Shown piece by piece: positions 46,260-60,685 of a stretch of DNA of 64,000 nucleotides. The stretch comes from Acephala macrosclerotiorum (taxonomy: Eukaryota; Ascomycota; Leotiomycetes; Helotiales; Mollisiaceae). The DNA is taken from assembly GCA_014904845.1 (NCBI GenBank), contig MU119277.1:62001-126000 (forward strand). The letters run 5' to 3'. The first letter of the stretch is position 1, and each line of letters begins with the position of its first letter. The position numbers and the translations under genes were made by a program. The notes beneath the pieces were generated by a model. The model was not told where the DNA came from. It was given only the letters and a program-made list of their open reading frames with translations, and did no database searches.

Positions 46260-49200
46260 TCATTTTCTGCCGTCCTTGATGATTCGTGGCAAGAAGACTG
46301 GCACGCTTCCAGCTTCCAACGAATCCAAATACGCAGCTACCATCTCATTCAGCCCAGCTGCCTTGGCTTCCGCTAACCAAGTGTGCAAAGACCTGCTTTG
46401 AATCTTCCTGCCAGTTTCCTTCTCCAAAATCCTCCTCATCTTCGCAATCGGCATATCAGCCTTGCCTGCATGATGTAAGAACACCAACGGCGGGGTTCCT
46501 ACCCGTCCAGGACTCAGCACCTCCTGAACAAGGTCGAGAGCAACATCATGCACAGGCACGAAGTTGAGATAGCCCTGCACGGCTTTGAGTTTGGGAACGA
46601 TGGCGATTTTGCGGGAGAACGTGAGGAGGTTGGTCATTATGTCGAGGTCCGGTGCACCTTCGCCGGTGATATTGGAAGGGCGATGGATCCAGACAGGGAG
46701 GTTGTACTCCTTGCTTGCCTTCTCCAGGAGTTGTTCACTGACCCATTTGGAGGAGATGTAGCCTGCCATACCATTCACTGGTGGGGAATACTCGCGCATT
46801 GAATGCTCTTGGAAGGTTTCTTGGCCTGAGAGTTGGCCCACACCGGCACTGGAGACGTAGTGGAAGGGTATTCTGTGTTGTAGACTGAGTTTCAGAAGAA
46901 ACTTGGTGGCTTCGACGTTTGTCACTTTCAATGACTGGTAGGTCTTGAGGAATGACACGTCGGCGCCGTTGTGGATGATGGTATCCGCTTCGCTGAAGAC
47001 TCTGTCGATCGTTGCTTCGTCAATTGCAAGATTAGGGAGCGATAAATCGCCAGAGTGAACTTCGACTTTCCACGACTTGTTGAGGAGAGAGTTCCTGCTT
47101 TGAGAGCTGCGCACAGCGATGCAGTAGACTTTCTCCACGTTGCGGTCTTCCAGAAGCTCGGCAAGGATTGCTTGCCCGAGGAAGCCAGTGGCCCCTGTCA
47201 AAATGACTACCCTCACAGGGTTGCTGGACTGACTAATGACACTGTTGCCTCTCGCAAGGGAAGCGAATTCCAACGGTAGTGTGGTCTCCAGCTCCCAGTT
47301 GACGACCGGATCTTCAAGCGCTGCGCCTCCAGGCAGACTCTCAATTTTCCCTGCCATCCCACCCAGAGTACTGTGTTCAAATAGTGAAGCCAGAGGGATC
47401 TCGACACCAGTTTCGTCCTTGATCTGCTTTTGCAACTGGACTAGCATGAGAGAGTTCCCACCAACGTGGAAAAAGTCTGTCGCAGTAGTTATCGAGAACT
47501 GATTTCCAGTCCCAGCGGGAAGCACTTGTTCCCATATCTTCTTGGTGCGAATCTCGGGTTCAGTGAGTTGTGCTGATTTGGTAATTGACCTAGGAAGTGG
47601 AAGCTCGCCAACGCTTCGCCGAGATACTTTGCCGGAAGGTGCTACGGGAAGTTGATCGATAGGGACGATCTGAGCTGGTATCATGGATTGTGGTAACTCG
47701 AGCTTGGTACGCAACTTATTCAAGAACTCTTCCCGATTGCTCGTACTCCCGTCGTTGAAGACAACATGAGCGGCGAGAAACTCTGAGCCCACACCAAAAT
47801 TTCGGACCGAAACGATGACATCTTGGAGAACCCCGGAAGATGATCTGATGATTGTCTCCTCGATGTCCTGAAGGTCGATTCGAATGCCCCGCAATTTGAT
47901 TTGGGTATCTCCGTCAATTCGGCCCTCAACGATGAGTGCTCCGTCAGGAAGAAGACGGCCTCTGTCTCCCGTGCGATGCGCTTTGATCCAGCCCAGCTTA
48001 ATGTGTTCTGGCGATGTATAGTTATCTCTGAAAAATCGCTCCGTCGTCAACGCCTCATTGTCCAAATAGCCTGGGGACACACCAGAGCCGCCTAGAATGA
48101 TCTCGCCAGGAACACCAGCTGGGACGGGCCGCGAATCTCTATCGACGATATAGACTGAATGTGCTGGAAAGGTTTTGCCTACGGGAATGACTCGCTCCTC
48201 GGTTTCGGAACTCGGTATTGTGTAGTTCAATTCTGATGCATGGGATGCGATAGTGATTTCTGAAGGGCCATAGGCATTGAACAACTTCAGATCCGTCTTG
48301 TTGATATCGTGGAAGGTTTCGAGCAGAATTTTCTTCACCTGTTCACCTCCTGCAATCACGGCCCTCAACTTGGAAGTTCGAAGCCGATTCAAAGTATCAA
48401 TTCGATGCAAGCTGATGAGCTCAGATGGGGTAGCGGTAACGAGTGAAATAGCCTCATTCGCAATCAGATCTAGTATGGCACCAGAATCACCACGAGCGTC
48501 CTTTGGAGCTATGACGAGCTTTCCTCCATTACCAAGTGCCCAAAACACTTGCCATATGTGCATATCGAAGCTGTAAGCTGTCTGTTGGAGAATAGTCTCT
48601 GCACCTATGTTGAAGATCTGCGTGGAGATCTCAATCTGGTGAACAAGACCGGCGTTTGTTAGGCTGATACCCTTCGGAATTCCAGTAGTACCGCTTGTGA
48701 AGATATGTACAGCGATTGACTCTGGCTTGGCGTAGTTGTTGATCCTCCTGGACGTTGACAGCGAAAGGCTCGAAATGTTGATAACGTGTGTAGAAGATTC
48801 AACTTGAAGGCCGACCACCAGAGGAATTGTCTGCTGATGGGCAAGAATTACTTTCGGCTTAGAATCTCTGACAATGAGAGCCAGTCGCCCGATGGGGGTC
48901 CGGAGATCTAGAGGAACATACACTGCACCAATTCGGAGCACAGCCAAGAACGAGGCTGCCCAGTCAGAAGTCGGATCTTGGAAAACCCCAACGGTTGACC
49001 CGACTATAGCACCAGAATCCAGGAGGGCGACAGCAATAGCGTCGGCTCTTTGAGACAACTGCTTATATGACCATTTGTTCCCCAGGTCATCCGATATGGC
49101 AGGCCGATTGGCATGTGTGCTCGCTATTCTATCCACTTGGTGTGATAATGTTGGAGCCCACGTGAAATTTATGGTAGGCCCTGGTGTCATGTTAGCAACA

Positions 49201-52200
49201 TGCCTAGAAGTGCATTTTGAGAACTTGCCTCTGCCCAAGTGGAGAGCATTCTGGATCTCATCTTGACCATATAATGGCGCCCTCGCCACCTCTTGAGCTG
49301 GATTCCGAGAGAAGTTGTCCAACAGGTTCACGAAACTTCGTTGCAATAACTCCCCGTCACGCTCTGTGTATAGACTCTGCTGTACGTTGAATGCAAGCAA
49401 AGGAGCACCCCCAATATTGTCGACAACATCGAGGGTGATGTCATATGCGGTGCGACCACTCTCAAATTGGAGCCCATCGGTTTCGCAACCACAGAATGGT
49501 CGATTCTCTTCAACGCCTTGTCGGTAATTGAGGAAGACTTGAAACAGAGGAGCGTAAGTCGCTGATCTTGGGACATTGAGTTCCGAGAGTAGTATGTCGA
49601 AGGGGACACGTGCATTGGCAAGGGCCGCGTATGATTTGTTCTTGGCTTCCTTCAAAGCATCGCTGAATAGTTGCTTTTCTGACCGCCGGAAGCGTAGCGG
49701 AAGCAGATTCAAATAGAAGCCAATACTGTTTAGAGTATCGCTGTCATATCTGTTCCCGTCTGCGATACCAATTGAAAGATCGTCAATGTCTAGCTGGCGA
49801 AAGAGGAATATCCTCAAGACGGCAAGGTAGAAATGGAACGAAGTCGTCTTGAACTTACGGGCTGTCGCCTCAATTCGTTTCCCCAGTCCTTCAGGGATAT
49901 TGAAATCAATGCGATGAGATGCATATCTTGTTAAGCGTTCGCGCGAAGTCTTCCTTGAGACTGGTAAGATGGGAAGAGCTGGTGGGAGATCTGCGAACTC
50001 CTTTCTCCAGAATGACAATTCGCTCGAGAACTTCCCTGCCTCGTAGTCGTGAAGTTGTCGTAGAGTGAAGTCATCGTATTGCAGAACACGGTCTTTCAAG
50101 GCATCTCCGTCGTATGCTCGCTGGAGATCGGACAGTAATATCTCCAGGCTGATGCCATCCATGTTAATATGATGATATCCGATAATAATCTGATGAGAAT
50201 CTTCCGACAGAGAGAGAAGTCTAATCCTCATCAATTCGCCTCGCTCCAATGCGAATACATGCTCCTTCATTCTTTGGAACTCTGACACAATCTCGCTATC
50301 GTTTTGTATGTCGCGCTGCTCCAATTGAAGAATGGGTGACGAGAGAATGCCTTGTTTTGGTTGCTGGTTTTGGTCGAGGTAGAATGCCGTTCTTAATGCT
50401 CCGTGCCGCGCACCAACTCTCTTGACGGCCTGTTCAAGGGCAGATACATTGAGTTTCCCTTTCAGCCTGATTGAACAACTGATGTTAAACGTTGTTTGAT
50501 CTTCGAGGTACTGTCTGAGGAACCAAAATCGAGACTGACCGAATGACATGACTAAGGTGCGCTGGACAGGGTTGTCAGCAGACTCGATAGAGCTGTTCAA
50601 GTCTGAATCTGACAGCGCATCCCAAGACCCGATAGACCCTTCTGACCTCTCTAGTGAAGGAATGTCCCTCTGAGATACATTCTCCGAAGATGGAGTACTG
50701 GCAACTTCGTTGTTCTGCAATGGAGGAACGCTCGGCAGTGCTTGGTCAGGACTCTTGACTCGTTCATGCACGACTTGCTCATTTGGGCTTGAATGTTCTG
50801 TCGAAAATTCCGCGATCTTAGCTGACCCCTTTGACTGTGTTGCCGGCGGTTTTTGAAGTTGCGCAGTGGCAGCAGTAGCGTCAATGTTCCCACCATTGTT
50901 GGGAATGAGGTCGCTGGGAATTTTCTCCAGTGCAAAAGAGAGCAATTCTCCTACAGTAGTGCCACCTAGGATCTTGAGAACAGGCATGTCCACTTGAAGT
51001 TCCTTTATGAACCACGTCCGAATCTCGACGGCGATGAGCGAATCGATACCAAGCTCGTCTACACCAGAATCCAAGTTGGCAAATCGTTGCTCCGCTTCTT
51101 CGGGGCTCATCTGAAGAACCGCTTTCAATTTAGCGATGAACGATGCTAATGCAGTTAGAAGCCGCGAGTTTCCAGGTTCAGAAGTCAACTTACATCTTAA
51201 TATGTCAACAACTTGCTGCTGATCAATTGCTCCAAGCAACTGTACCTTCACAGGAGCACCAGCACTTGTTGTTGATGTCCCAGCTGCAGCGCCTTCTTGG
51301 TGAATAATGAAGTGGCTGAATCTTTGATTGTCAATCCACGTTGGGCGATCGTCTCCATTAGCATCGATGAGGCGAAGGCCAGTCATGAACTCATGACTTT
51401 GACCAGATCCCGGGCTGCTGCAAACAACGGCTTCGGCAAATATCTGATGGAAATCCTGTTCCGACATCCACACGTTGCCGTAACTTCGAAGTGCGTTTTG
51501 CTGAGCTTGCGTCAACTCTCTTGTGATATATCCATTCCCAATAATAGCACCAATATGTATCACGGACGCTGCTAAGCCGCGCTTCCTACGCTGAGCAGCC
51601 AGACCAACCATAAACCTGTTCGTCAAGATCTCGAAGTTAGTTTACTGTTTTTGGAATATTTGGGGATTGTAGATGCATGTCTTAGGAGTGCGTCCGGAGC
51701 ACAGCTGGAGTGCATAAAGAGTGAACACTCCGAGATAGCACGAAAAGGGAAATAGTTCTCCGAGAAATTGACACTTACATATTTGCCGCAGCGTAATGAG
51801 ATTGTCCTCCATTGCCGGTCACGGATGCTACAGATGAGAAGAAGACAAAGAAGTCGAGGACCTTGTCGCCAATAACTTCTTGCAGATAAATACTGCCATC
51901 GACTTTGGGCTTCAGCACTTTCTGGACCTTTTCCAAATCTAGGTCTAGAAAGAGTGCATCGTGAAGGACCATGGCACCTTGAGCAATGCCTGCAAGGGGA
52001 GGGAGAGTAGCTGTGATCTCGTCGTAAGCCAGTCGGACCGACTCCTTGTTCGTGATATCGCTGGATGTCGAAGTTAGCACACCACAAAGCAAATTGGTTG
52101 AGAGCATACTTCGCAAGTATTCTGATGGTTGCCCCAAGCGCAGACAAATCCTCCAGCCACCTGTCATCGACTTTGGGGTTGCGACTTGAAAGAACAACGT

Positions 52201-55200
52201 ATCGAGCACCGTGTTGGACCATCCATGTGCACAAGGATTGGCCCAATCCACCCGTCAAACCTACAAGCCAATATGTCTTTTCTTTCGAAAAGAGGGTTGT
52301 AGAATCGATAGGCTCGATCCGGACATCAATTTCTTGAGTTCGGCTCCAGTCCAGGATTGTGAGTCCGAGGTTCTCTGAGGTTTTCTTTCCGACGTCAGTC
52401 ATTTGCAAAACCCCAAAGTCTACTGCATGTGACGCCGGCAATTCTGAAAGCACATTTTCTAAAGCTTTCGCAAGAAATGCTCCAGCAGGCTTTTTTGGAA
52501 ATTGCAAGGCTAAATGTGAAGTCTTGCTAAGTAGCGTCTCGAGGGATTGAACTTTGGAGTAGGGCGGAAGATTATCGATGATGCGGCCGGCAAAAACTGA
52601 ATCTTCCGAGAAATTGACAAAAAGCGTCAAATCTTGGGGCAGTAGTGCCTTGATGGTGCGATGCGGTGCCTGGGGGTGAACGTGTGACCATGAAGACTTA
52701 TCGGAAGCCGGGGAGGTCGTGAGAAACTGAACTCTAACTCCAATCTCAGCTGCGAGTTGAGAAAGAACAATGCCAAAGTATTCGTTCGGATCAAGAACCA
52801 CGATAACGCCGCCGTTAGAGACTTCTACAAGGATTCTTGCCGCCAAGATATGGTGAAGCAGTCTTCCAACAACCTGCAGTTCGTTCAGTGTGGGCGAGAT
52901 TGGTACAAGGTCGTTCTTGGGCACCCGCAATTTGGATTGGAGATTTGGTGACAGAGCAACGAATGATTCTCCAAGGCTGTTGTTGCCGAAAATAAGAAAC
53001 AAGTGACTCCCTTGGGGGGTGCTAACAGCCTGGATAGAGGAGAAAGTCACGTCGAGATCGACATAGACATCTTGGACATTGCCGATAGATATCCATTCTG
53101 GCAATGCGCGGATGACATATGCCGATCTTTGCCACGAGACTGTCAAAACAGATTTGGAAGTCTGAACTCGTGCGGAGATAGGACGTTTCGCGGAATTATA
53201 CCGGGCATTTCGAGATGGATCGAGCTTCAAACGAGGAACCAATTGAAGACCATTGTCTAAGGCGAGTTCGGGCTCCAAGGGCCAAAGTGCGTCAAGTTCT
53301 CGTCCACCTAGCTGCCATGCACCAACTGCCTCAGAGCGTAAGAATGTTTCCACAATACCACGAGCATCAACTTTGTTGGGAGAGCCCAGATCCAGAAACT
53401 GGAGTCTTAGATGAGGCAATTCGAGAAGCAAGGTCCTTCCAAACCCAATGGTCATGCTTGAAAATGGGCTGTCACTTCTGGCTCCCCTTGTGACCCAGAG
53501 AACAGATTTCGATTGCTCAAACACCATTTTCACAGCTTCCAGTTTCACAGCCGAGATGGATTTGAAAATCGGCTCATCCAAATCGATCAAGCTGATAACA
53601 GAGCCTTGCCGTGGCAGCTCAAAATGAGCGACTGTGTCCAGAGTATCGATGCGGTGGATATTACCAACAAAGTGACTTGTGAGACCGATGATCTCTCCGA
53701 GTAACTGCAGCGAAGATGAAGTAACCCCACCAAGGAGTGTCAGATGCGGAATTTCAAAGTCGAGCTTCCCCGATAATAACGGTTGACGAAGGAACGTGAC
53801 TCGATCATCAATTGCCTGAGCAGCAATTACCGACAAAGGGTAAGGTAGGGGGTCCAAGTCGGGAGTAATCGTCTCGATGCCAGCAAATCCAGTTTTTCGA
53901 AGGAGTGCATCCCACTCCGGTGCGGTGATACAAGGAGACAAGATACGCCCATCGTCTCGTCCAAGCCACCACCCAGGAAGCCCGCCAAAGACAAACCCGA
54001 GTCGAGCCTGACCATTGTTCGTAATCTCCAACATGATTAGGTGACCTCCGGGCTTCAGCAGACGACGAGCATTTTTCAGCGTCTCCTCGAGATCAACCGT
54101 CGCATGGAGGACTAGAGATGCTATGATCAAGTCAAACGAACCCTCTTCGAAATTTTGCAATGTGGGGTCGTTCTCAATGTTCAATGTTTTGAAGGCAATT
54201 TTCGATGCAAAGCTTTGGAATACAATCTGGGCGTTTTCGAAGAATCCGCTTGATATATCCGTAAAGACATAATTAGCGAAAGTCTGGCCCAGCTCTCTGA
54301 GGATCGATTTGGTAGCTCCTCCAGTGCCAGCACCTACTACATGTTAGACCCGAGACCCATACGGGATAGGGCGCCATACCAATTTCTAGGATTTTCAGGT
54401 CGGGTTTAGAGTGAGCGATTTGGCCAACCATTCGGGCGAGATATTCTGTGTACTCATGGAAGCCAAGAGCATTGATGTAGTAGTCATTCAACATATTGTC
54501 TTGTAGCATATGCTCCAGAATGGTGGTTTCACCACGAACAACTGCCGGGAGATGCTCACCCACCGTGTGCATGATACGCAAATCTATGCTCTCAGGGTGA
54601 CTGAATTATGTTAACATACAATCTGAATGCTGTAACGAACTGCTTACCTCTCAATCAGTGCCAAAATTTCTGCATGTGAATCTGAAGCCCATTGCTTTTT
54701 AATGTATTGGTGCTTACCACTGGCCACTGTTGACAAGACGTAGTCTACAAAAGTGAAGAGACTTTTGTGATGCGCCTGAAAGTTTACCCGTAGATCATCG
54801 GAGATCGCTTGATCCAGCGTACGGAGATAGTAGTAGGCAACGCGCTCAAAAATGTATGCCAATTCATAGTGGTCTGTTGTCGCTCTTCCGTCCCATGCAA
54901 CGGCATCCCCATCGGGAGAAGCTCTATCCCAAATCATCTGGGAGAAGAGGTGGAAGTCATTGGCAGCGGTGGCCTCTGAAAAGGGTTTAGCTTGCATGCC
55001 TTCGAGCTGAAGCATTGTGTGTACTCCGTCAGATGTGAAAATGTCAACATCCCCATCAATCACTGCTTGATCGTTGCTGTCAATCGTCGCATCGAATTGA
55101 AGATACTCTTCAGCACTAGGAGCTTTCAGCCAAAGTGCAGGATTGACTCGAACACGTCTGATGTTGGTTGGTACATGGATAGACCAAAGTCTTCCATCTC

Positions 55201-58200
55201 CTGGCCAGCAGAAGGCAAGGATGATTGACTGAATCGCTGCGTCTAAGGTTGCGGGGTGTACCAAGAGCTCAGTACTTGGGTTATTGCTGGCCTTGCATAT
55301 CTCACCAGTCGCAGCACCTAACTTTCTCTTCAGAGAAGAAAGAGCTTTGAATTTTCCAGAGTATTGGTACCCGACGTCGTCCAGCGACGAGTAGAATCGG
55401 TCAGGAGGAACATCGGTGAGATTGAAAGCTCTTTCAGAAGACCTCGGGGGAAGGGCGTCTGTCGTTGCATCGCCTAAATCGTATCGTAATCTACCACTGC
55501 AGTTCAGAGATAGGTTCTGAGAGTCGTGACCTGTGTGTGAGTGGAACGAGAATGCCGCGGATACACTGTCCTTATTTCGGACAATGCCGGTAAGTGAGAA
55601 AAGCGTTTCCACGCTTGACTCCTCCTCATTGAACGCTATTGCTTGACCAATATCGATATCTTCAAGCTCGATCAGCTTGATTTCATTGGTCCCTTCAATG
55701 GCGCGTATTGATTCGAGGGCAGCTGCAATATAACCTGCACCTGGAAACACCATTTGACCCTGAATTCGATGTCCAGATATCCAAGGAATCTCTTTAGGGC
55801 GTAGGACATTGTGCCATTGTACTTGATTTTCGGCACCATCTACCGAACGAGTGCCGAGAATCTCGTTGATTCCTTCTTTTCGTGTGCGATATGCTTTAGA
55901 GACTCGGGATTCATGCCAAAAGACACGATCATGATCCCACGAGTATATTGGCAGATTCTTCAAGAGCTTGCGACTCCCGTAAGCAGAAACGAGGTCATCG
56001 TAATCAGAGAACGACACAACAGATTCTCCAAATAGCTTCCACAGAGACCCCAAGGAGTTGGCAAGCGCATGGATATCATTTAACCCACGCTGTAATGTAC
56101 CAGTATATGCAAGGGCATCCCCAGAAATAGCCTCGATGGTTTGCTTGACAGGTCCTTGTAATGCAGGATGCGGCCCAACTTCAATCGCGACATCAAAGGG
56201 TCCCAGCTCAGTCACAGCTAATTCAACAGCCTGCGAGAACAAAACAGGATTGACCATGTTGTCATTCCAATAAGTATCGGAAAGATGTTTTGAGCCGCGA
56301 ATTTCTTGCACCGTCACACTGGAAAACCATGAGCACCGAGGATCTGGCGAACTGAATGGCTGGATACCACTGCTTCGGAGCGACGCCAAATACGCATCAG
56401 AGGCCCGTAGCATGTGGTGCGAGTGGTAGGCCTTATCGATTCGCAGACGTCTAACGAATTTTCTCTCCTCTTCTAGGATTTCGAGTGCCTCTTGGATGGC
56501 ATCCTCATCTCCAGATAGAGTCACACTTGCTAGCGAGTTACTGGCAGCCACCGTGATTCGTCCCTCAAAAGCTGGCAGGGATACCAATTCCTGGGCATCC
56601 TCCAGGGAAGTCCCTACAGCAATCATGGCACCTTGTTGTCCAGCAGGGCCTGATGCCAACTTGGAATGGAAGCCTCTGTAGTAAGCAATGACTATAGCGT
56701 CTTCAGGGGTTGCAATGAGTCCAGCTGCATACGCAGCGGCAATCTCTCCCGAGGAATGACCAACAACTGCCTTGAACTTGATTCCCGCACCACGAAGGAG
56801 TTCCACGAGCAGAACTTGTATTGCGGTGCATAATGGCTGCGAGATCGCTGCTTCGCCTACACGTGATATCGACCCCTCGGCTTGCAACTCTTTGAGGAGT
56901 GACCACGAAGGTCGATCCCCAGAGGGAAGTCGAGCAAGTCTCTGTTCCAGGCGGTTTATGAGTTTCCTGGCGAATTCTGATCCTAGGACTAGAGCTTTCC
57001 CCATGGTCGCCCACTTAAGATTCCGGTTAGAATACTGCTTCCAGATAAAGAAATGTGTGAAGAATGAATGCCTCAAGATTGGCGAGAAATTTGAGACTAA
57101 CCTGGGCTCCCTGTCCGGTAAATATTCCAATAATTTTTGGATTCGCACTAGCTGAGTACCGCGCGGTATGCTCATCGATAAGCTTGCCGGAGTTCGACTT
57201 GGCAGCTTTCAAAGTATCGCTTATTTGAGTCACAAGTCCATCGACTGAAGAGGCAGCGAAAATTATCCTTGATGGCAACGCTGATCTTCTGGAGCTCAAA
57301 GTCCAGCTGAGGTCCCGGAGGTTAACATTTTGATTGGCCTTCAAATAGGCGGCGTAGGCGGCCAGGTTTGCTGCAAGAGAGCGCTCTGTAGTGGCCGAAA
57401 AGGCGAATGGGGTGAAGATCCGAGTATCATGGTTGAGTCGTTTCTGCAGAGTCGTTTCTTGAGGCTCATATCGCTCGAGGATTGCATGGCCGTTAGCGCC
57501 TCCAAAGCCGAAGCTGTTTACACTGACGCGACGCGGTCCGCCGTGAGTGTCGGGCCAATGTTGAGCTTTTGTGGGTATGTGAAGATTCTCATAGAAAGGT
57601 GCTACGGCAGGATTGAGATTCTCGAAGAGCAAGTTGGGCGGCACAATACCATGTTGCAAGGCTAGCGAGGCCTTGATAACAGCTGCAAGTCCAGCAGTAC
57701 CTTCCGTATGACCAACAATTGTCTTGATAGAGCCTGTTGATCGAGATCTCGGAGTCAGTTTATCGCTTTTGTATATCTTGGTAGCAGGGATGCATGTATT
57801 AAGAGTGGGCTTGGACTAAGGAACCTAGAGGTAGCATGAGGGTGCAAAAGTTCTCCAAGAAATTGATACCTACCAACGTACAGAGTTTGGTGACCGTCCT
57901 TTCCATCCCCGAAGAATGCCGTGCTAATAGCCTCGGCCTCGATTGGATCTCCCTAGATAGCGGGGCCAGTCAGCAAGTTCTCCAAACCGATTGATCTGGG
58001 AGACTTTGGGCATCTCCTCCTTGAAAAATCACAAGGCCTTTTGAAATAGGAAATAAATTCTCCCCAACACTTACAGCAGGTGTACCTGTGCCGTGGGCTT
58101 CAAAAAATTGAGGCCGGTCGCAAGGTTTGCTAAGGTCCAGGTTTGCCTTGGCATAGGTTTCTCTGATCAAGGCGGCCTGGGCGATGGGACTGGGCATCGT

Positions 58201-59440
58201 AATGCCCTTAGTACGACCATCTTGGTTGATGCCAGTCTCTCGAATCACGCATTCGATGACATCGTTCGCCGCTAACGCCTCACTCAAAGTTTTGAGAACG
58301 ACGCTCGCGACTCCGTCGCCTCTGGCATATCCATCGGCATCTCGGTCCCACACTTCAACATATTAGCACGAATTATCCTGCAAGTAAGATATCTGAGCAA
58401 AAATACATGTTTTCAGAGCTCGAAAACAGCACAGCGAATAAAGGGGGTAAAAAGATGGTTTAATTACTGCGCGAGCGGCCATTTGGGGACAGCATCTTCA
58501 GTTTACTCTCGGCAATATACTGCTCCGGTCCGAGGATCAAGTTTGTACCGGCAGCAATGGCTACCTTGCAATCACCAGCACGGAGTGCTTGGACTGCTTG
58601 ATGTAGAGCAACAATGCTTGAGGAGCAGGCAGTATCGATGGTCATTGAAGGCCCATGCCAATCGAAGAAGTACGAGACTCGATTCTATGCGACGAGGTCA
58701 GTGATAAGGTCATCATATTGTAGATCGCCAATGCATGAGAGTGCTTTTTTTCAGGAACAACGTCTGGTTCTTGAGAGTGGAGTCATGGATGTAGCTCTCT
58801 CGGGAATTTGAAAATCCCAGGCCACGTGAGACGGAAAATGAATCTTGAATGAATTTCAACTGAAGAATCAGAAGAATGTTTCGGGAATCTGCGAGGCTCC
58901 CCTTGGAAGGCAACACTGAATATGGAAGGCAATACAATGTAGGAGCAGGGGATGACGAACCGAGAGGATGCTACGCGCGGTGCCAGTAGCGAAATAGGTG
59001 GGAAATGCATTTGAATCTCGATTGAGCAAGTCTGCATAATCGCCGGACATCAATCCCACATATACAGCAGTATTGGAGCCTTGTAGTCCTGCAATACTGA
59101 GACCTGCGGATTCGATGCTCTCATACACGGTCTCCAGCAGTAGGCGCTGTTGAGGGTCGATGGAGTTAGCCTCAACGGGCTTGATGCCGAAGAACTGAGC
59201 ATCAAAGCGACGATGGTCTTCTGACAGGAGATAAGAGTGTTTGACGTTGCTGGTTCCATGATGCAGGCCGTCTGGGTGATAGAAGCTCGTCGGGTCGAAT
59301 CTGGATTCCGGGATGGTGGTGAGAAGGTCGCGAGGTTCACGAAGAAGTTCCCATAACGAGCTCGCGTCGTTAGCGCCTCCTGGAAAGCGGAGCCCAGTTC
59401 CAACGATTGCAATTGGCTCACGGTTGGGTGAGGAAGACAT
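46260..59440 (-). CDS. Hybrid highly reducing PKS-NRPS, 4044 aa, 10 exons
   Basis: This is the core enzyme of the cluster. It builds a reduced, methylated polyketide and joins it to one amino acid. Exons (descending) are 59440-58961, 58684-58468, 58352-58075, 57952-57874, 57733-57102, 57013-54648, 54600-54380, 54333-52110, 52060-51779 and 51615-46260; all are in phase. Domains are: KS (Cys180 in DTACSSS, His319, His360); AT (GHSSGE, Ser649); DH (His977, Asp1153); MT (LEIGAGTGG, about 1425); an ER-like region without a GGVG nucleotide motif; KR (GLTGGLG at 2116, Tyr2255); ACP (GIDSL, Ser2452); C (HHINMDG, His2742); A (about 3070-3600, [10 protein letters not shown]); T (GGNSL, Ser3648); and R (TGATGFLG at 3733, YISSK at 3879). 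The dead ER implies a separate trans-ER, not in the window. By eye the A-domain code is D-M-W-T-V-A-A-I-A-K, near Phe-type codes; the substrate remains a guess. Confidence 0.96.
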
Positions 59441-60685
59441 CTTGATATCAAAAAGGCACGTTAAGCAGGTAAAGTTGCCTCCTTGGTGACAGCGCCTGTT
59501 GACGGCGACAACGATTTATTATGGCAAAAGTCTTCAGTTCTTGATGTTGAATGCGATGACTGATACCATCCATTTCCCATTTCAACTTTGCTATATCAAT
59601 CAAGCACTGTCTTGCACTTTCCGAACCAGACCTGAGTCGGGTCGGGGGACGATATCGCCATGCCCGATTTCCGACTATATTAGGATGGCCGAAGTGCGAA
59701 GTCGAGGGTTCAAATTGTGGAGTAGTTGTTTGAGTTCCTTTCACAACCTCACGTGCGTTGCAATGATCGCATTAGTATCGCAGTGTAACCTTACCTGCTT
59801 GGAACTAGGAAACAATAAGCTCTACCATGTCACTCCATGCATAGTATTACTTTCCAGCTTTACCTATTATTCTCAACCTCGAGTGTGCCTGCTTATCTCT
59901 TCTGAACCGAGTTCGCATGTCTTCGGGGTCTCCGAATTTCGGGCTGCAAGCACATGCAGTCAAGCCAAACGAAGCGCTCCGAATACTGTCAGTCCGGAGA
60001 TCTAATCAAGCCAGTTGCGTCCGTATCTAAACCCCAAAGGTTTAAACGACTTTAAATGGTGTTGCGCAATCGCATCCTTCGGGTGCTCATTCCAGCAATT
60101 TACCCGTGGTGGTGGTGGGGTTGAGGTCTCACTAGTACAGCGGAAGGTCGCTGGAGAACCCCCGTGCAAAATGCAGGGCTTTAAGAGGGTAGTTCGTGGA
60201 GGAATCTCCGAGAAGAGAGATCTCCCATTGTACTCCTTCTCCATTTGACTGAAAATACTCTATCGGCATTCTTTACCTCTTCTCACGGACGTGCAACACG
60301 ACCTTAATGGCGAGCGACCAAACTCTAAATTGCGCCTCGTCCAGCGTGCCTGCGGGTGCTTCCATGCTAATGCGCTGCACAGGGCCGCCAGAGGTGCATA
60401 AGTGGCGTGGACGTGGAGGTTTGTGTGCTTGAAAGCACTACCACCACCATGTGAGGGACCTTACATATAGTTTGGTACTACTTGTCCATGAATCGTTCGG
60501 GTTCTTCCCACTGCAGCAGGTACAGAAAACCAATATCTTTGGGTTGTCACACGCTGAGCTATCCGCTGCGAATCAAGTGGCCCCGAAAACCCGCAGGCTG
60601 CCTAAGTCGAACTGCATCTGCGGCGAACCCTTCAAGGAATCACCCCTCCTACCTGGCACAATTACAGAGCACCTCGAACTAGAAG
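59441..60685. promoter_or_regulatory. Bidirectional promoter between PKS-NRPS and regulator
   Basis: The two start codons are 1245 bp apart, pointing away from each other. CCGAA occurs at 59621, 59689, 59932 and 59979, and TTCGG at 59922, 60078 and 60496, about three times chance. The best candidate site is the palindrome at 59922. Short ORFs in this region show no motif. Confidence 0.5.
59922..59936. promoter_or_regulatory. Palindromic site TTCGG-N5-CCGAA
   Basis: The sequence is TTCGGGGTCTCCGAA. It is an inverted CGG/CCG pair with fixed spacing, the usual form of a binding site for a dimeric Zn2Cys6 factor. It is 486 bp from the PKS-NRPS start and 749 bp from the regulator start. Confidence 0.5.

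Noticed and set aside
46260..59440. Two separate genes (PKS and NRPS), as the broken ORFs suggest
   Set aside because: All nine introns close in phase with standard splice sites. The ACP-to-C linker lies inside one uninterrupted exon (51615-46260), so it is a single fused enzyme.
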